Assembly (NCBI GenBank): GCA_021808665.1
Contig: JAKBBA010000001.1
Location: forward strand, 145,197-209,196
Source: Actinomycetes bacterium
GTDB taxonomy: Bacteria > Actinomycetota > Acidimicrobiia > Acidimicrobiales > Palsa-688
Length of the DNA: 64,000 nucleotides
Direction: 5' to 3'
The notes under the pieces are model-generated. The model was not told the DNA's origin. It did no database searches and saw only the letters and a list, made by a program, of their open reading frames with translations. Shown here piece by piece: positions 32,568 to 41,904 of this stretch. Both the position numbers and the translations under genes were made by a program. Numbering within the stretch: the first letter of the stretch is position 1; each line of letters starts with the position of its first letter.

Positions 32568-33353
32568 ATGCTCATGAAAGTTGTCGTCTGCGTAAAACAG
32601 ATACCCGACCCGGCCGGGGACCTCCGCCTGGACCCGGCCTCGCACAATCTGGTTCGGGACGGAAAGCTGATCCTCGACGAGTCGGATTCCTACGGGGTCG
32701 AGATGGGCCTCCAACTCGCCGAGCAGGCAGGTGGGGGTGAAGTCACGCTGGTCTCGATGGCACCGCACTCCGAGACCAGCGGCCTGCGCACGGCTCTGGC
32801 GATGGGTGCCGCCGGCGCTATCCTGGTAAGTGATCCCGTTCTGGAAGGCACAGATGCTCTGGGCACTGCGAAAGTTCTCGCTGCGGCCATAAAGCGCGCT
32901 CAGCCCGACCTCGTCCTTGCGGCCACCGAGTCCAGCGACGGCTATACCGGCACCGTGCCTGTCCAAATCGCCGAGCTACTAGGGTTGCCATCGGTCACCT
33001 TCTCCAAGAAGGTGACCGTCGACGGGGACAAAGTCCTAGTAGAACGCCAAACCGAGCAGGGCTACGACGAGGTGGAAGTGCCACTCCCAGCGCTGGTGAC
33101 TGTCACTGCAGGCGTCGTAGAACCCCGGTATCCGTCTTTCAAAGGGATAATGGCCGCCAAGTCCAAGCCTGTCGAAGAGTTGAAAGTCGCCGACTTGGGC
33201 CTAGATCCCGCCACTCTCGGGGCCGGTGGATCCCGCCAGCAAGTCGTGTCGGTAGTCCCTGCCGAGGCTCGGGCTGCGGGCGAGATTGTCACCGACGACG
33301 GTGAGGGTTTCCAACAGGTGCTCGCGTACCTCGAACGCATCAAAGTAATTTGA
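32568..33353 (+). CDS. etfB: Electron transfer flavoprotein subunit beta
   Basis: This 261-residue EtfB begins MLMKVVVCVKQIPDP and shows LAATESSDGYTGTVPVQIAELLGLP. The beta subunit carries AMP and, with EtfA, passes electrons from acyl-CoA dehydrogenases and related flavoenzymes to the quinone pool. A second ATG at 32574 fits the common family start equally well. The etfA gene follows 18 bp downstream in the same operon. Confidence 0.95.
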   Translation: MLMKVVVCVKQIPDPAGDLRLDPASHNLVRDGKLILDESDSYGVEMGLQLAEQAGGGEVTLVSMAPHSETSGLRTALAMGAAGAILVSDPVLEGTDALGTAKVLAAAIKRAQPDLVLAATESSDGYTGTVPVQIAELLGLPSVTFSKKVTVDGDKVLVERQTEQGYDEVEVPLPALVTVTAGVVEPRYPSFKGIMAAKSKPVEELKVADLGLDPATLGAGGSRQQVVSVVPAEARAAGEIVTDDGEGFQQVLAYLERIKVI

Positions 33354-33371
33354 GCAAAGGAAGATAGCTAA

Positions 33372-34340
33372 ATGTCACTAGGTACTATATGGGTGGTTGT
33401 CGACAGGGTCGGCGACAAAGTTGCTTCCGTCTCGTTGGAGTTGCTGAGCAAAGCCCGTGAGCTCGCAAGTAGCGTCGAGGCTGTCACGTGGGGAGATCCC
33501 TCTTCGATAGCGACCGAAGTAGGCGCTCATGGGGCCTCTAGCCTTCACGCCGTCTTGGACTTGGCCGGCGGCCTTCCGGGGCCGGCCGTAGCTGCGGCTG
33601 TGTCGGCTAAGGTGCAGTCGGGATCCACCCCTAACGCTATTCTCGTTCCTCAAACCTACAACGGCCGCGACATCGCTGGACGCCTTTCCGCCCGCCTCGA
33701 CCGACCGGTGCTCACCAACATCGTTGGCCTGGAGGACAGCGACGACGGACTGGTCAGCGAGCACGCTATCTTTGGGGGATCCGAAGTCCTAAGGGCCCGC
33801 TTCACCGACGCAGGCCCGGGGATCTTCGTGGTGCGTGCCAAGTCATTCCCAGCCGAGCCTTCGGGTAGCGGACCCGCTGCGACGGACGCATGGGAAGCCC
33901 CTGAGCTAGGCGCCACTGGGACTGCGAAAGTACTCTCGTCCCATGCAGAGCAAAGCGAAGGCCCGAAGCTCGACGAGGCGCCGGTAGTCGTTTCGGGGGG
34001 GAGGGGCCTAGGAGATGCCGGCAGCTACCAGCTGATCGAAGACCTAGCAAAGCTTCTCAAAGGAGCAGCGGGGGCTTCGCGAGCGATCGTCGACGCCGGT
34101 TGGGTCCCCTATTCGCATCAGGTAGGACAGACGGGAAAGACCGTCAAACCCAACGTCTACATCGCCTGCGGTATCTCCGGAGCGACCCAGCACATGGTCG
34201 GGATGAAGGGCTCCAAGAACATCATTGCGATCAACAAGGACCAGGAGGCGCCGATCTTCTCGATCGCCGACCTGGGTATTGTCGGAGACGTCAAGAAGGT
34301 TCTCCCGCAGCTGATCGAGGCTCTCGAAAAGCGGGCTTGA
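33372..34340 (+). CDS. etfA: Electron transfer flavoprotein subunit alpha
   Basis: This 322-residue EtfA has the C-terminal FAD-binding domain: [63 protein letters not shown] and the following [10 protein letters not shown]. It forms the ETF heterodimer with EtfB. GGAAG upstream of the ATG serves as ribosome site. The gene ends 45 bp before the convergent SCO1664-family gene. Confidence 0.95.
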   Translation: MSLGTIWVVVDRVGDKVASVSLELLSKARELASSVEAVTWGDPSSIATEVGAHGASSLHAVLDLAGGLPGPAVAAAVSAKVQSGSTPNAILVPQTYNGRDIAGRLSARLDRPVLTNIVGLEDSDDGLVSEHAIFGGSEVLRARFTDAGPGIFVVRAKSFPAEPSGSGPAATDAWEAPELGATGTAKVLSSHAEQSEGPKLDEAPVVVSGGRGLGDAGSYQLIEDLAKLLKGAAGASRAIVDAGWVPYSHQVGQTGKTVKPNVYIACGISGATQHMVGMKGSKNIIAINKDQEAPIFSIADLGIVGDVKKVLPQLIEALEKRA

Positions 34341-34385
34341 ACTTCCGATCTGGCCACTGTGTCAGCCCCTACTCAAGGCTTGCCT

Positions 34386-35114
34386 CTACACGAGCGGCCA
34401 CGGGTAGGGGTGACTCGTGGTTGGATAAGGGAACCGTCCCTGCGATAGAAGGTCGGTGAGACGCTGCCGCAGTGCTGTACGCTCACCGGGGCGAAGAAGC
34501 CGTGCCAGGCGCTGATCTAAGTCTTCCGAGTTCAACATCGCTAGATCCGCGACGTCCTCATCATCTAGCGGTTCCCCCGCAAAATCCCATATGACCGTCC
34601 GCAGCTTTGTTTCGCTGTGGAAGCACAGGCCGTGGTCGATGCCCCAGACGTGACCTGCCCGGTCGACCAGGCAGTGCCCGCTTTTACGGTCGGCGTTGTT
34701 GGCTATCACGTCGAAGGCCGCCATCCGACGAAGGCTGCGCCGGTAGTCGTCAGCTTCGAGAAGCGTGAAATAGTGCTGCTCGAAGTCGGCGTCGACGAAT
34801 AGCTGCAAGGACCCCGCCCCGAAAGGTGCGGTCTCGTCCACCTCGACGGTGACCGGAACCAGATCCCAACCTATGGCGGCCGATAGCTCGTAGGCCGCCA
34901 CCTCCCTCCTGTAGAGGCCGCCGGGAAAGTCCCACAGGGGCCGCTCCGCCCGGGCTGGCTTGTAGATGGCTGTGACCTCACCGGCTGCCCCGTTGACGGT
35001 GACGAGGAAGGTACCGTTGCTGCTCCAGGGCATTCTCCCCTCCACTTCGATCGTCCCCGTGGAGAGCAAGGCCGCCACCCTTACGCTGGGTGGTGGCCGT
35101 TCGTCCGAGGGCAC
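34386..35114 (-). CDS. SCO1664-family protein (phosphatidylinositol kinase-like fold)
   Basis: This 242-residue protein belongs to the actinobacterial SCO1664 family, whose fold resembles PI3/4-kinases and HipA. Visible segments are GEVTAIYKPARAERPLWDFP, RMAAFDVIANNADRKSGHCL and VWGIDHGLCFH, corresponding to the lysine, catalytic-loop and metal-binding regions. The true substrate is unknown. The start overlaps the DUF3090 gene by 34 nt. It is the last gene of a phosphatase-DUF3090-SCO1664 operon. Confidence 0.85.
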   Translation of the reverse strand: MPSDERPPPSVRVAALLSTGTIEVEGRMPWSSNGTFLVTVNGAAGEVTAIYKPARAERPLWDFPGGLYRREVAAYELSAAIGWDLVPVTVEVDETAPFGAGSLQLFVDADFEQHYFTLLEADDYRRSLRRMAAFDVIANNADRKSGHCLVDRAGHVWGIDHGLCFHSETKLRTVIWDFAGEPLDDEDVADLAMLNSEDLDQRLARLLRPGERTALRQRLTDLLSQGRFPYPTTSHPYPWPLV

Positions 35115-35599
35115 GAGTGTCCTTCAGGGTTGATTGGACGGCCGCACAGGGGGCAAAGGGGCCTCCCGGACGTGACCAGGTCTGTGCCGGCGGCAACGAA
35201 AGCTGCGGCCTGCGCCCGCGACATTCCTATCGTCGCCAGCCCACGGTCGGGATCCGACTCGCCCGCGGCCACATCGGTGAGCTCCTCGGCGAGGAGCACT
35301 ATCCGATCGGCGACGTTGTCGTAGCGCAACTGGATCGCCCCGACAGCCCACGCCACTTCGAAAGGCTCCCTTAACGTCCCGGCGCCAGATCCCTCAGAGT
35401 CGAGCCGAGATGTCTCGGGAAGGTCGGCCATCATGTCGGTGATAAAACCAGCCAGGGCGCCAACCTGGGTCTTCTCGACCTTCAAGGTGACGGTCTTGTC
35501 ACCCTGGCCCGCTTGGACGTAGAACGTGCGGCTGCCGGGTTCGCCGACGACACCCACAGCGACCCAGTCGGCTTCGGGGAGGTCATAGGACCGGCTCAC
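35081..35599 (-). CDS. DUF3090 family protein with C-terminal zinc ribbon
   Basis: This 172-residue protein matches the actinobacterial DUF3090 family (ADWVAVGVVGEPGSRTFYVQ near the N-terminus). The C-terminus has CPLCGRPINPEGHSC, a likely zinc-binding knuckle. Its function is unknown. It overlaps the phosphatase gene by 4 nt (GTGA) and the SCO1664-family gene by 34 nt. The trio is conserved in Actinobacteria, often near mshC, which is not seen here. Confidence 0.87.
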   Translation of the reverse strand: MSRSYDLPEADWVAVGVVGEPGSRTFYVQAGQGDKTVTLKVEKTQVGALAGFITDMMADLPETSRLDSEGSGAGTLREPFEVAWAVGAIQLRYDNVADRIVLLAEELTDVAAGESDPDRGLATIGMSRAQAAAFVAAGTDLVTSGRPLCPLCGRPINPEGHSCPRTNGHHPA

Positions 35600-36366
35600 G
35601 ACGCCACCAGGTCGTTCAGGTCAGCTGTTGCGTTGACTGCAAGCACGTTCGGCCCGCCGGGCCCATATGCTATGGCCGTCAGCGAGCACGGCGAGATGAC
35701 GATCCTCTGGAAAAGGTCGAGGTGGGTTCCGAGCGCATCCGCCACTGCGGCTTTGATCGGGTCAGCGTGCGACACAAGGACCACTGCCCGACCCGGGTGG
35801 GCGGCCCTCAGGCGGGCCATGGTCGATGTCATCCTGGCCTGCATCTCGACGAAGGATTCGCCGCCCGGGAACCGGAAGCCACTCGGATACCGCTGGACCG
35901 TGGTCCACTCCGGAAGCTTCATCAGATCCTTGAGCTCGGACCCCGTCCAGTCACCGAAGTCGCATTCGACCAGGCCGCGCTCGACTACCACTTTGAGACC
36001 GAGCGCTTCTGCTATCGGAGCCGCGGTCTGACGGGTTCGTTCCAAAGGCGAGGCGTAAACAGCTGAAACGCCGCCGTCACGTTTCGCTGACCAGCCGGCG
36101 AGACGCTCTGCGACCGTGGCCGCCTGAGACCGTCCGAGGTCGGAGAGGTTGAGACCCTTCGCTCGGCCCGGGAGTACCCTGCCCGTGCTGGGAGTGGACC
36201 CGTGCCTCACTAATACCAGCACGCTCGGGGATTGCTGGGACCTTGCACGGCTTTGCGCTGAGCTCTTGGGGATGGCCGGGCGCGGCGAAGAGCCTCGGGG
36301 GGACGGCTCCCGACTCGGTTTGGACGTCGAGCGCGCCGAGCGGGCTGCGGGAACGGGCGTAGACAT
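35596..36366 (-). CDS. Histidine phosphatase-superfamily protein (MSMEG_4193-type)
   Basis: This protein of up to 256 residues has the RHG motif LVLVRHGSTPSTGRVLPGR, the acidic ECDFGDWTG segment and the second histidine in VVLVSHADPIKAAV. It is a phosphatase or mutase of the branch found with DUF3090 and SCO1664-family genes. The first 45 residues are Ser/Arg/Pro-rich and probably unstructured. A GTG at 36222 would start just before the domain. The divergent UDG gene begins 26 bp away from 36366, which favours the shorter form. Confidence 0.83.
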   Translation of the reverse strand: MSTPVPAARSARSTSKPSREPSPRGSSPRPAIPKSSAQSRARSQQSPSVLVLVRHGSTPSTGRVLPGRAKGLNLSDLGRSQAATVAERLAGWSAKRDGGVSAVYASPLERTRQTAAPIAEALGLKVVVERGLVECDFGDWTGSELKDLMKLPEWTTVQRYPSGFRFPGGESFVEMQARMTSTMARLRAAHPGRAVVLVSHADPIKAAVADALGTHLDLFQRIVISPCSLTAIAYGPGGPNVLAVNATADLNDLVAS

Positions 36367-36392
36367 ATCCCTGCCAACCTAGTGTCTGCGGG

Positions 36393-37073
36393 GTGGGTAC
36401 CAATCTCGACTTCGGGAGTCTCGGCGCGACAATCGAATCTTGCAGGCGGTGTCCCCGCCTCGTCGCATGGCGCGAGAAGGTAGCCGAGGAACGCAGAGCG
36501 TCTTTTAGCAGCGAGGAGTACTGGGGACGACCAGTTCGGGGTTTCGGAGATCCCCAAGCGGCGATCATGGTGGTCGGGCTCGCCCCGGCCGCCCACGGAG
36601 CCAACCGAACCGGTCGTATCTTCACCGGGGACCGCTCGGGGGATTGGCTGTTCGCGTCGATGTACCGCTGCGGCCTGGCGAACCAGCCGGCGAGCACAAG
36701 GCGGGGGGACGGTCTAGAGCTCAATGGCGTATGGGTCACAGCCGCCGTGCGTTGTGCTCCCCCGGCGAACCGGCCGACACCGCAAGAGAGGGACAGTTGC
36801 GCTGGGTTCCTCGCCCAGGAGATGGCCCTGCTCGCCTCGCTCAAAGTCGTGGTGGCCCTTGGAGGTTTCGCCTACCAGGCAATCGGAAATCTTGCGGGCG
36901 TGGAACGTCCCCGCCCGAGGTTCGGCCACGGGGTCCTAGCACGCACCGACAGCGGACTTAGCCTGCTGTGCTCCTACCATCCCAGCCAGCAGAACACTTT
37001 CACCGGAAGACTGACCGAAGCCATGCTTGACTCGGTGTTCACAGAGGCGTCTCGTCTGGTGTCGGCGCCTTGA
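36393..37073 (+). CDS. Family 5 uracil-DNA glycosylase (UDGb)
   Basis: This 226-residue protein has CRRCPRLVAWRE near the N-terminus, YWGRPVRGFGDP, MVVGLAPAAHGANRTGRIFTG and the C-terminal SYHPSQQNTFTGRL. Cysteines in CRRC, together with later ones, fit the 4Fe-4S site of UDGb. It removes uracil and deaminated or oxidised bases from DNA, which matters in a high-GC genome. The start is GTG at 36393. It precedes the dGTPase gene on the same strand. Confidence 0.9.
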   Translation: MGTNLDFGSLGATIESCRRCPRLVAWREKVAEERRASFSSEEYWGRPVRGFGDPQAAIMVVGLAPAAHGANRTGRIFTGDRSGDWLFASMYRCGLANQPASTRRGDGLELNGVWVTAAVRCAPPANRPTPQERDSCAGFLAQEMALLASLKVVVALGGFAYQAIGNLAGVERPRPRFGHGVLARTDSGLSLLCSYHPSQQNTFTGRLTEAMLDSVFTEASRLVSAP

Positions 37074-37123
37074 GCATAGGCCACCTGCGTCGATAGTCTC
37101 AGGCCGCCTGTAGCTTGTCGTAG

Positions 37124-38341
37124 GTGAGCGAAAATGACCTCAGCCTGGAGTCGGTAGCCCAGGGCCACCACGGCCTCTCTACCGAGAGGGAGCGGCGTTG
37201 GGTCTCAACGATGGAAGGCTACTCGGAGGACTCCTCGAAGGTACGCCAAGCTCACAGAGGAGCGAACAGGATCTCGATAGCTCCCGGCGCCTGCTTCGAC
37301 AGGGAGGCGCGCGAAGCGCAGGAGGTGCTCGACTTGGCTACGGGCGCGACGCTGTCTGGGGGACCGGAACGTCGTCTGCGCGAGGAGGAGCCGGACCCGT
37401 TACGAACCCGCTTCGAACGCGACAGGGACCGGGTCTTGCATTCGCCGGCGTTCAGACGCCTCGCCGGTAAGACGCAGGTCTTCATATTCCCCGCAGACCA
37501 CCAGCGGACACGGCTGACCCACGCTCTTGAGGTTGCCCAGTTAGCCACGGCTATATCACGGGCTTGCCGGCTCAATGTCCCTCTGACCGAAGCTATCGCC
37601 CTCGGCCACGACTGCGGGCACGGTCCGGGTGGCCACGCTTCCGAGGACGCTTTCAGCGTTTTCGTGGAGGGCTTCGACCACGCCGTATGGGGGGCGGACG
37701 TGACGTCTGCCCCTCTGAACCTGTGCGCAGAGACCTTGGACGGGATACGAAACCACTCTTGGTCGCGTCCGGCTCCAAGCACTCCGGAGGGCCAGGTGGT
37801 AGGCCTAGCGGACCGCATCGCCTACTGCGCGCACGACCTAGAGGATGCTGCTTCCGCCGGCCTGGTCTCCTACGAGGACCTACCCGACGTCGTCTTGCAG
37901 CGGTGCGGACCGACCCGCTCGACCCAGCTGCACTCTTTCGTCACCGACGTCGTCGAGGTGATACAGCGCAGCGGCCTAGTCGGGCTGTCCGAACCCATGG
38001 GTGAAGCTCTCGCCTCAATGCGACAGTTCAATCACGAGCGTATTTACCTGACAGAGGCTTCGCAGCGCCAGGCCCGCTCGGTCGTCGCCATGCTGAGAGC
38101 CCTAGTGGAGCATTTCGTCGCTGTGCCGCACCACCTCCCTGCCGGCGGGCTCGCCCAAGCCCACCCCAGCTTATCGGGAGATCCCGATGCCGCCTTCCCT
38201 GACATGGTCGACTACGGCGATGTCGTCACCACAGCAGTCGGATGGGTTGGCGGTATGACGGACCGATACGCTTGTCGCTGTGCCCTCGAAATGCTTGGCT
38301 GGGACCGCTCGCAGCTTCCCAAGGGTTACGACGTCGGCTGA
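37124..38341 (+). CDS. dgt: Deoxyguanosinetriphosphate triphosphohydrolase-like HD protein
   Basis: This 405-residue HD-domain protein has LRTRFERDRDRVLHSPAFRR, RLTHALEVAQLA and the metal-binding IALGHDCGHGPGGH, then VGLADRIAYCAHDLEDA. It hydrolyses dNTPs to the nucleoside and tripolyphosphate. A TAGCTT box seven bases before the GTG at 37124 suggests a leaderless start. The first 80 residues precede the recognised domain and are not conserved. Its 3' end overlaps the facing cytochrome b gene by 16 bp. Confidence 0.9.
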   Translation: MSENDLSLESVAQGHHGLSTERERRWVSTMEGYSEDSSKVRQAHRGANRISIAPGACFDREAREAQEVLDLATGATLSGGPERRLREEEPDPLRTRFERDRDRVLHSPAFRRLAGKTQVFIFPADHQRTRLTHALEVAQLATAISRACRLNVPLTEAIALGHDCGHGPGGHASEDAFSVFVEGFDHAVWGADVTSAPLNLCAETLDGIRNHSWSRPAPSTPEGQVVGLADRIAYCAHDLEDAASAGLVSYEDLPDVVLQRCGPTRSTQLHSFVTDVVEVIQRSGLVGLSEPMGEALASMRQFNHERIYLTEASQRQARSVVAMLRALVEHFVAVPHHLPAGGLAQAHPSLSGDPDAAFPDMVDYGDVVTTAVGWVGGMTDRYACRCALEMLGWDRSQLPKGYDVG

Positions 38342-39057
38342 GCCGGACCCGGGACGTACTGCGAGTCACCAGGTCTATTAGGAGCGTCGCATGGAGCTCC
38401 GAGCGGGCCGTCGATGCCGTCCAGCCACGCCGGGGCGTTGGACCTTGCCCATTCGCGGCTCACCCAACCGGTGCGCATCGAAGCGAACGCCTCGGGGTGA
38501 CGCAGGGCCATTCCCACGTGGCCGACCACCACTGCGACCATCGCGAACGCCACCCAGTCATGCACGAAGGTGGCGCCGGTCCGCCACGACAGCGGCCACG
38601 GGCTGTAGAAGCGCATTACCAGCCCGGTCAGCAGCATCACGAGTCCCGCTCCCGCTGTCCACGCTGCGTTCAGCTTCTGCCCGGCGTTGAACTTGCCCAC
38701 GGAGATGCCCGCCTTGGACAGACCGGCCGCCTTGCGGCCCCCGAACCTTGCTGCCAGCCAGGCTCGGTCTGCTGCGATCCAACGGTTGAAGCGCCTGAAG
38801 TCGACCCGCAGGCGCTTACCCCATGGTCCGGCCAGTCCGACTACCACAGGGGCAGCGAGAGCGATCCCGGCGTAGACGTGGATCTGCTCGACTAACTGAC
38901 GTCTCCCGAAGACGGCTCCGACGGGCTGAAGGTACAGTGCTGCGCCGGTCAACGCTAAGACGGCGAACAAACCCGCTGTAGTCCAGTGGACCAACCTTTC
39001 GACACGGTCGAAGCGCTGAATTCGACTCGGCGCCTGACCCGCTAGGTCAGTAGCCAT
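38326..39057 (-). CDS. Cytochrome b561-type membrane subunit
   Basis: This 243-residue protein has about four or five membrane helices and conserved histidines: DRVERLVHWTTAGLFAVLAL, IHVYAGIALAAPVV, FVHDWVAFAMVAVVVGHVGM. These fit a two-heme cytochrome b of the formate dehydrogenase gamma/b561 group. The ATG at 39057 overlaps the upstream sulfite-oxidase-fold gene by 11 nt. It probably supplies electrons to, or takes them from, that exported partner, as MsrQ does for MsrP, though it is a different membrane family. Confidence 0.82.
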   Translation of the reverse strand: MATDLAGQAPSRIQRFDRVERLVHWTTAGLFAVLALTGAALYLQPVGAVFGRRQLVEQIHVYAGIALAAPVVVGLAGPWGKRLRVDFRRFNRWIAADRAWLAARFGGRKAAGLSKAGISVGKFNAGQKLNAAWTAGAGLVMLLTGLVMRFYSPWPLSWRTGATFVHDWVAFAMVAVVVGHVGMALRHPEAFASMRTGWVSREWARSNAPAWLDGIDGPLGAPCDAPNRPGDSQYVPGPAQPTS

Positions 39058-39760
39058 TGCTTCGGCCAATCCACCCGTCAACGGCGTAACCGTAATGCTC
39101 CCAATAGCCTGGCTCGACGGTGTCAACGACAGTGATCCTGGAAAGCCACTTGATCGACTTGTAGCCGTACATCGGGGCGACGTAAAGCCGGACAGGTCCT
39201 CCATGCTCCCGGCTGACGGCGCCGCCGAGCATCGAATAGGCGACGATGATGTCGGGTCGGGCGGCCTGCTCAAGAGTGAGGCTCTCGGTGTAGACGCCGT
39301 CGAAGGACTCGAAGCGTAACGCCGTAGCACCCTTAGCGACGCCAACGGCTCCTAGAAGGTCGGATAGTTTCACGCCGGTCCAGTGGACGTTGGGCACCTG
39401 CCAACCTGTAACACATTGGAACGTCCTTACCATGCTCGTGGCTGGCATGGCCTGCAGGTCGGCGACCGTGAGCACCCTCGGGCTTTCGACCATCCCGTCG
39501 ACGGTAAGGCGGTACTCGACGTCGGTTTCGAGGGGATACCCGGGCGTGACGGTATAGATCCTGAAGTAGTCGCCTGGTACCAGGGAAGCAAGTCCGGTCG
39601 GGTCGAGGCGCTGAATAGGCGACAGGACGGCGTCCAGGCCGCCCTGGATGCTCTTGCCGGCCACTACCCCCAGCGCCCCCAATCCGAGCATACCGAGCAC
39701 GACTCGCCTTCCGACGGGAGCTCCCGACTTCGAGGTCGTCTCTTGATCACTGATAGCCAT
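39047..39760 (-). CDS. Molybdopterin-dependent oxidoreductase, sulfite oxidase/MsrP fold
   Basis: This 237-residue protein has an N-terminal twin-arginine-like region (GRRVVLGMLGLGALGVV) suggesting Tat export or anchoring. The SUOX/MsrP domain includes the molybdenum-ligand cysteine in TFQCVTGWQVPNVHWTGV and GPVRLYVAPMYGYKSIKWL near the C-terminus. Relatives reduce methionine sulfoxide or oxidise sulfite. The substrate here is unresolved. An AGAAGA ribosome site precedes the ATG. It is co-expressed with the cytochrome b gene. Confidence 0.85.
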   Translation of the reverse strand: MAISDQETTSKSGAPVGRRVVLGMLGLGALGVVAGKSIQGGLDAVLSPIQRLDPTGLASLVPGDYFRIYTVTPGYPLETDVEYRLTVDGMVESPRVLTVADLQAMPATSMVRTFQCVTGWQVPNVHWTGVKLSDLLGAVGVAKGATALRFESFDGVYTESLTLEQAARPDIIVAYSMLGGAVSREHGGPVRLYVAPMYGYKSIKWLSRITVVDTVEPGYWEHYGYAVDGWIGRSNGY

Positions 39761-39868
39761 TCTTCTATTACATACAAACTCGGCAAGCTAACGGTCGCGC
39801 CAGCACAGACAACTACGATCGTCGGACTGCGGTGCAAGCCTCTGAGGGCTCTTGGGCGTGCCTTATGA

Positions 39869-41047
39869 TCACCGAACCGTCAAATCAGGATGGAAGACCC
39901 TGCTGCGTCCCCTAGCGACAACGGCCGCCGCCAGGTCGGCGAAGGACACAGCCGCTTCGGACTCAGGAGCGCTTACGGTGATCGGCACTCCCGAGTCCCC
40001 ACCCTCGCGCAGTCCCATGTCTAGCGGTATCTGCCCAAGCAGCGGAACGTCCAGTTCCTCCGCCAGCTGGGCTCCGCCACCCTGGCCGAAGATGTATTGG
40101 CGCTGCCCTCCGGGCACGCTCAGCCAGCTCATGTTCTCGATCACCCCGCGCATGGGCAACTTGAGTTTCCTGGCCATGTAAGCGCTTCGCTGGGCCACCT
40201 TACGCGCCGCCGGCTGGGGCGTAGTGACCACGTAGATCTCCGAGCTCGGCAAGTACTGAGCCATCGACAGGGCGACGTCACCTGTCCCAGGCGGCATGTC
40301 GAGGAGCAAAAACTCCGGCGCACCCCACTCGACGTCAACCAGAAACTGCTCAAGGGCCTTGTGCAGCATCGGCCCTCGCCAGACGACAGGTTGTTCGTCC
40401 GCCAGGAAGAACCCCATGGACATGCACCGAACACCGTGAGCCACCGGAGGAGTCATCTTGAGGTCGGACACGGAAGGTTCGTCGGACACTCCAAGCATCC
40501 CTGGGATGGAAAACCCGTATACATCGGCGTCGAGCACCGCCACGTCGTGACCGGCCCTTGCGAGGGCCACCGCAAGATTTACCGTCACGGTCGACTTACC
40601 CACGCCGCCCTTACCGGAGCTTATCCCCAGGACACGGGTGGAGCTTCTGGGACCGAAAGGGTTGGCCCGGCCCTGCTCGTGGCCGAGCGGAGCAGCAGTC
40701 CGGCCTGCACCTGCGACGGGTGGGGCGGCCTGTGGTGCCGACGCCTCCGATAGCCCCTCGGCGGTTAGGCCAGCTTTGCGCTGACCGAGGAGTTCGTCGG
40801 AAGTTGCAGCGACGAGAAGCACCGTGACGTCTTTGACGCCGTCGAGACCGGCGAGTGCTTCGGTTACCCGCTCGGAGATGGTGGCTGCCGAGGATCCTGC
40901 GGGATCAGAAGCTGCGACCGTGACAGTGATCTTGCGCCGCCGCACCTGCAGGTCCCTTACCATGCCGAGCTCAACAAGGCTCGCTCCGCTCTCTGGGTCG
41001 GCGACGAGCGCGAGAGCACCCATGATCTGCTGGTTGCTGGGTGACAA
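39869..41047 (-). CDS. mrp: Mrp/NBP35-type P-loop ATPase (Fe-S carrier family)
   Basis: This 392-residue protein has an N-terminal DUF59/MIP18-like domain (residues 1-80), a Pro/Ala linker and an ATPase with ISSGKGGVGKSTVTVNLA, LLLDMPPGTGDVALSM and VIENMSWLSVPGG. The CxxC pair that usually follows ENMS in Fe-S-carrying Mrp proteins is missing; this segment has no cysteines. It may therefore bind clusters weakly or work differently. A TTG at 41047 preceded by AGGAAG is the start. It is divergent from a SufR-like regulator. Confidence 0.88.
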   Translation of the reverse strand: MSPSNQQIMGALALVADPESGASLVELGMVRDLQVRRRKITVTVAASDPAGSSAATISERVTEALAGLDGVKDVTVLLVAATSDELLGQRKAGLTAEGLSEASAPQAAPPVAGAGRTAAPLGHEQGRANPFGPRSSTRVLGISSGKGGVGKSTVTVNLAVALARAGHDVAVLDADVYGFSIPGMLGVSDEPSVSDLKMTPPVAHGVRCMSMGFFLADEQPVVWRGPMLHKALEQFLVDVEWGAPEFLLLDMPPGTGDVALSMAQYLPSSEIYVVTTPQPAARKVAQRSAYMARKLKLPMRGVIENMSWLSVPGGQRQYIFGQGGGAQLAEELDVPLLGQIPLDMGLREGGDSGVPITVSAPESEAAVSFADLAAAVVARGRSRVFHPDLTVR

Positions 41048-41109
41048 TGAAGCTTCCTTTCCGTCGACACCGATACCGCGGCACGAGTTATTTGCACTAC
41101 GGCTATAGG

Positions 41110-41115
41110 TAGAAT
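41110..41115 (+). promoter_or_regulatory. Leaderless -10 box of the SufR-like gene
   Basis: TAGAAT lies six bases upstream of the GTG at 41122. The intergenic region to mrp is only 74 bp, so the two promoters probably overlap. Confidence 0.5.
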
Positions 41116-41121
41116 ACCGCC

Positions 41122-41904
41122 GTGGTGATGCCCGTCTCTAAGGACCGAGACTCCGAAGTCGTCGAGGTGCCAGTGGAGCTCACGCCGGTACTTCACCGTG
41201 CGTCTAGAATCGTCGAGCGGGGTTTCTCCGCGACGGTCGCCGCCGTTACCAGTGCTTTTGGGGACCCGACACGACGGCACATGTACGCATTTGCCCGGGA
41301 GAGCTCCGAAGGGGTCACCGCCTCAGAAGTCGCCGAGCGTTTCTCGGTACACCCTAACGTGGCCCGCCATCACCTGGACAAGCTCGCAGCGGGCGGCTAC
41401 CTGGAGGTCTTCTCAAGTCGTGCTCCGAACGGCGGAGCGGGACGTCCTTCGAAGCGTTACCGGGCTACTGATCTCGAAGAAGGCTTTCCCCTGCCGCGAC
41501 TTGGCGACGATCTCCTCATCGCCCTTTTGGGGGAGGCTCTTTCGCGTTTGAGCAGCGAAGAGGCGACTGCCCTTGCAGAGAGCGTCGGGGAGGACTACGG
41601 CCGTCGCCTGGCAGGCCAGATGGGCCCGGGTGCCGGCCGGAGATCCTTTCGGGCGGCTCTGCAGACGATAGCCGGTGCTCTTACGGCCCACGGTTTCGAG
41701 GCGCACGTGGAAGCTCGGGGAGCTTCGCTGGCCCTCATCAAGGACTCCTGCCCGTTCCTCGACACTGCGGTACGCAATCCAGTGATCTGCGCTGTCGACC
41801 GCGGGATGGTGAGAGGAATGCTGGCCGGGCTCTACGGCGAAGCCGAGATGGCCTCGGAATCCTCACGAGCTCTCGGGGACGACGCCTGCGTGAGCATCGC
41901 CTAG
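41122..41904 (+). CDS. SufR-like winged-helix regulator with C-terminal cysteine cluster
   Basis: This 260-residue protein has an ArsR-type helix-turn-helix (FGDPTRRHMYAFARE, VTASEVAERFSVHPNVARHHL) and a C-terminal domain with cysteines in SCPFLDTA, NPVICAVDRG and DDACVSIA. That spacing resembles SufR, which senses Fe-S status through a 4Fe-4S cluster and represses suf genes. Here, however, no sufBCD genes follow. Its stop is immediately adjacent to the ATG of the cysteine desulfurase-like gene. It probably regulates that gene and possibly the divergent mrp. Confidence 0.85.
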   Translation: MVMPVSKDRDSEVVEVPVELTPVLHRASRIVERGFSATVAAVTSAFGDPTRRHMYAFARESSEGVTASEVAERFSVHPNVARHHLDKLAAGGYLEVFSSRAPNGGAGRPSKRYRATDLEEGFPLPRLGDDLLIALLGEALSRLSSEEATALAESVGEDYGRRLAGQMGPGAGRRSFRAALQTIAGALTAHGFEAHVEARGASLALIKDSCPFLDTAVRNPVICAVDRGMVRGMLAGLYGEAEMASESSRALGDDACVSIA

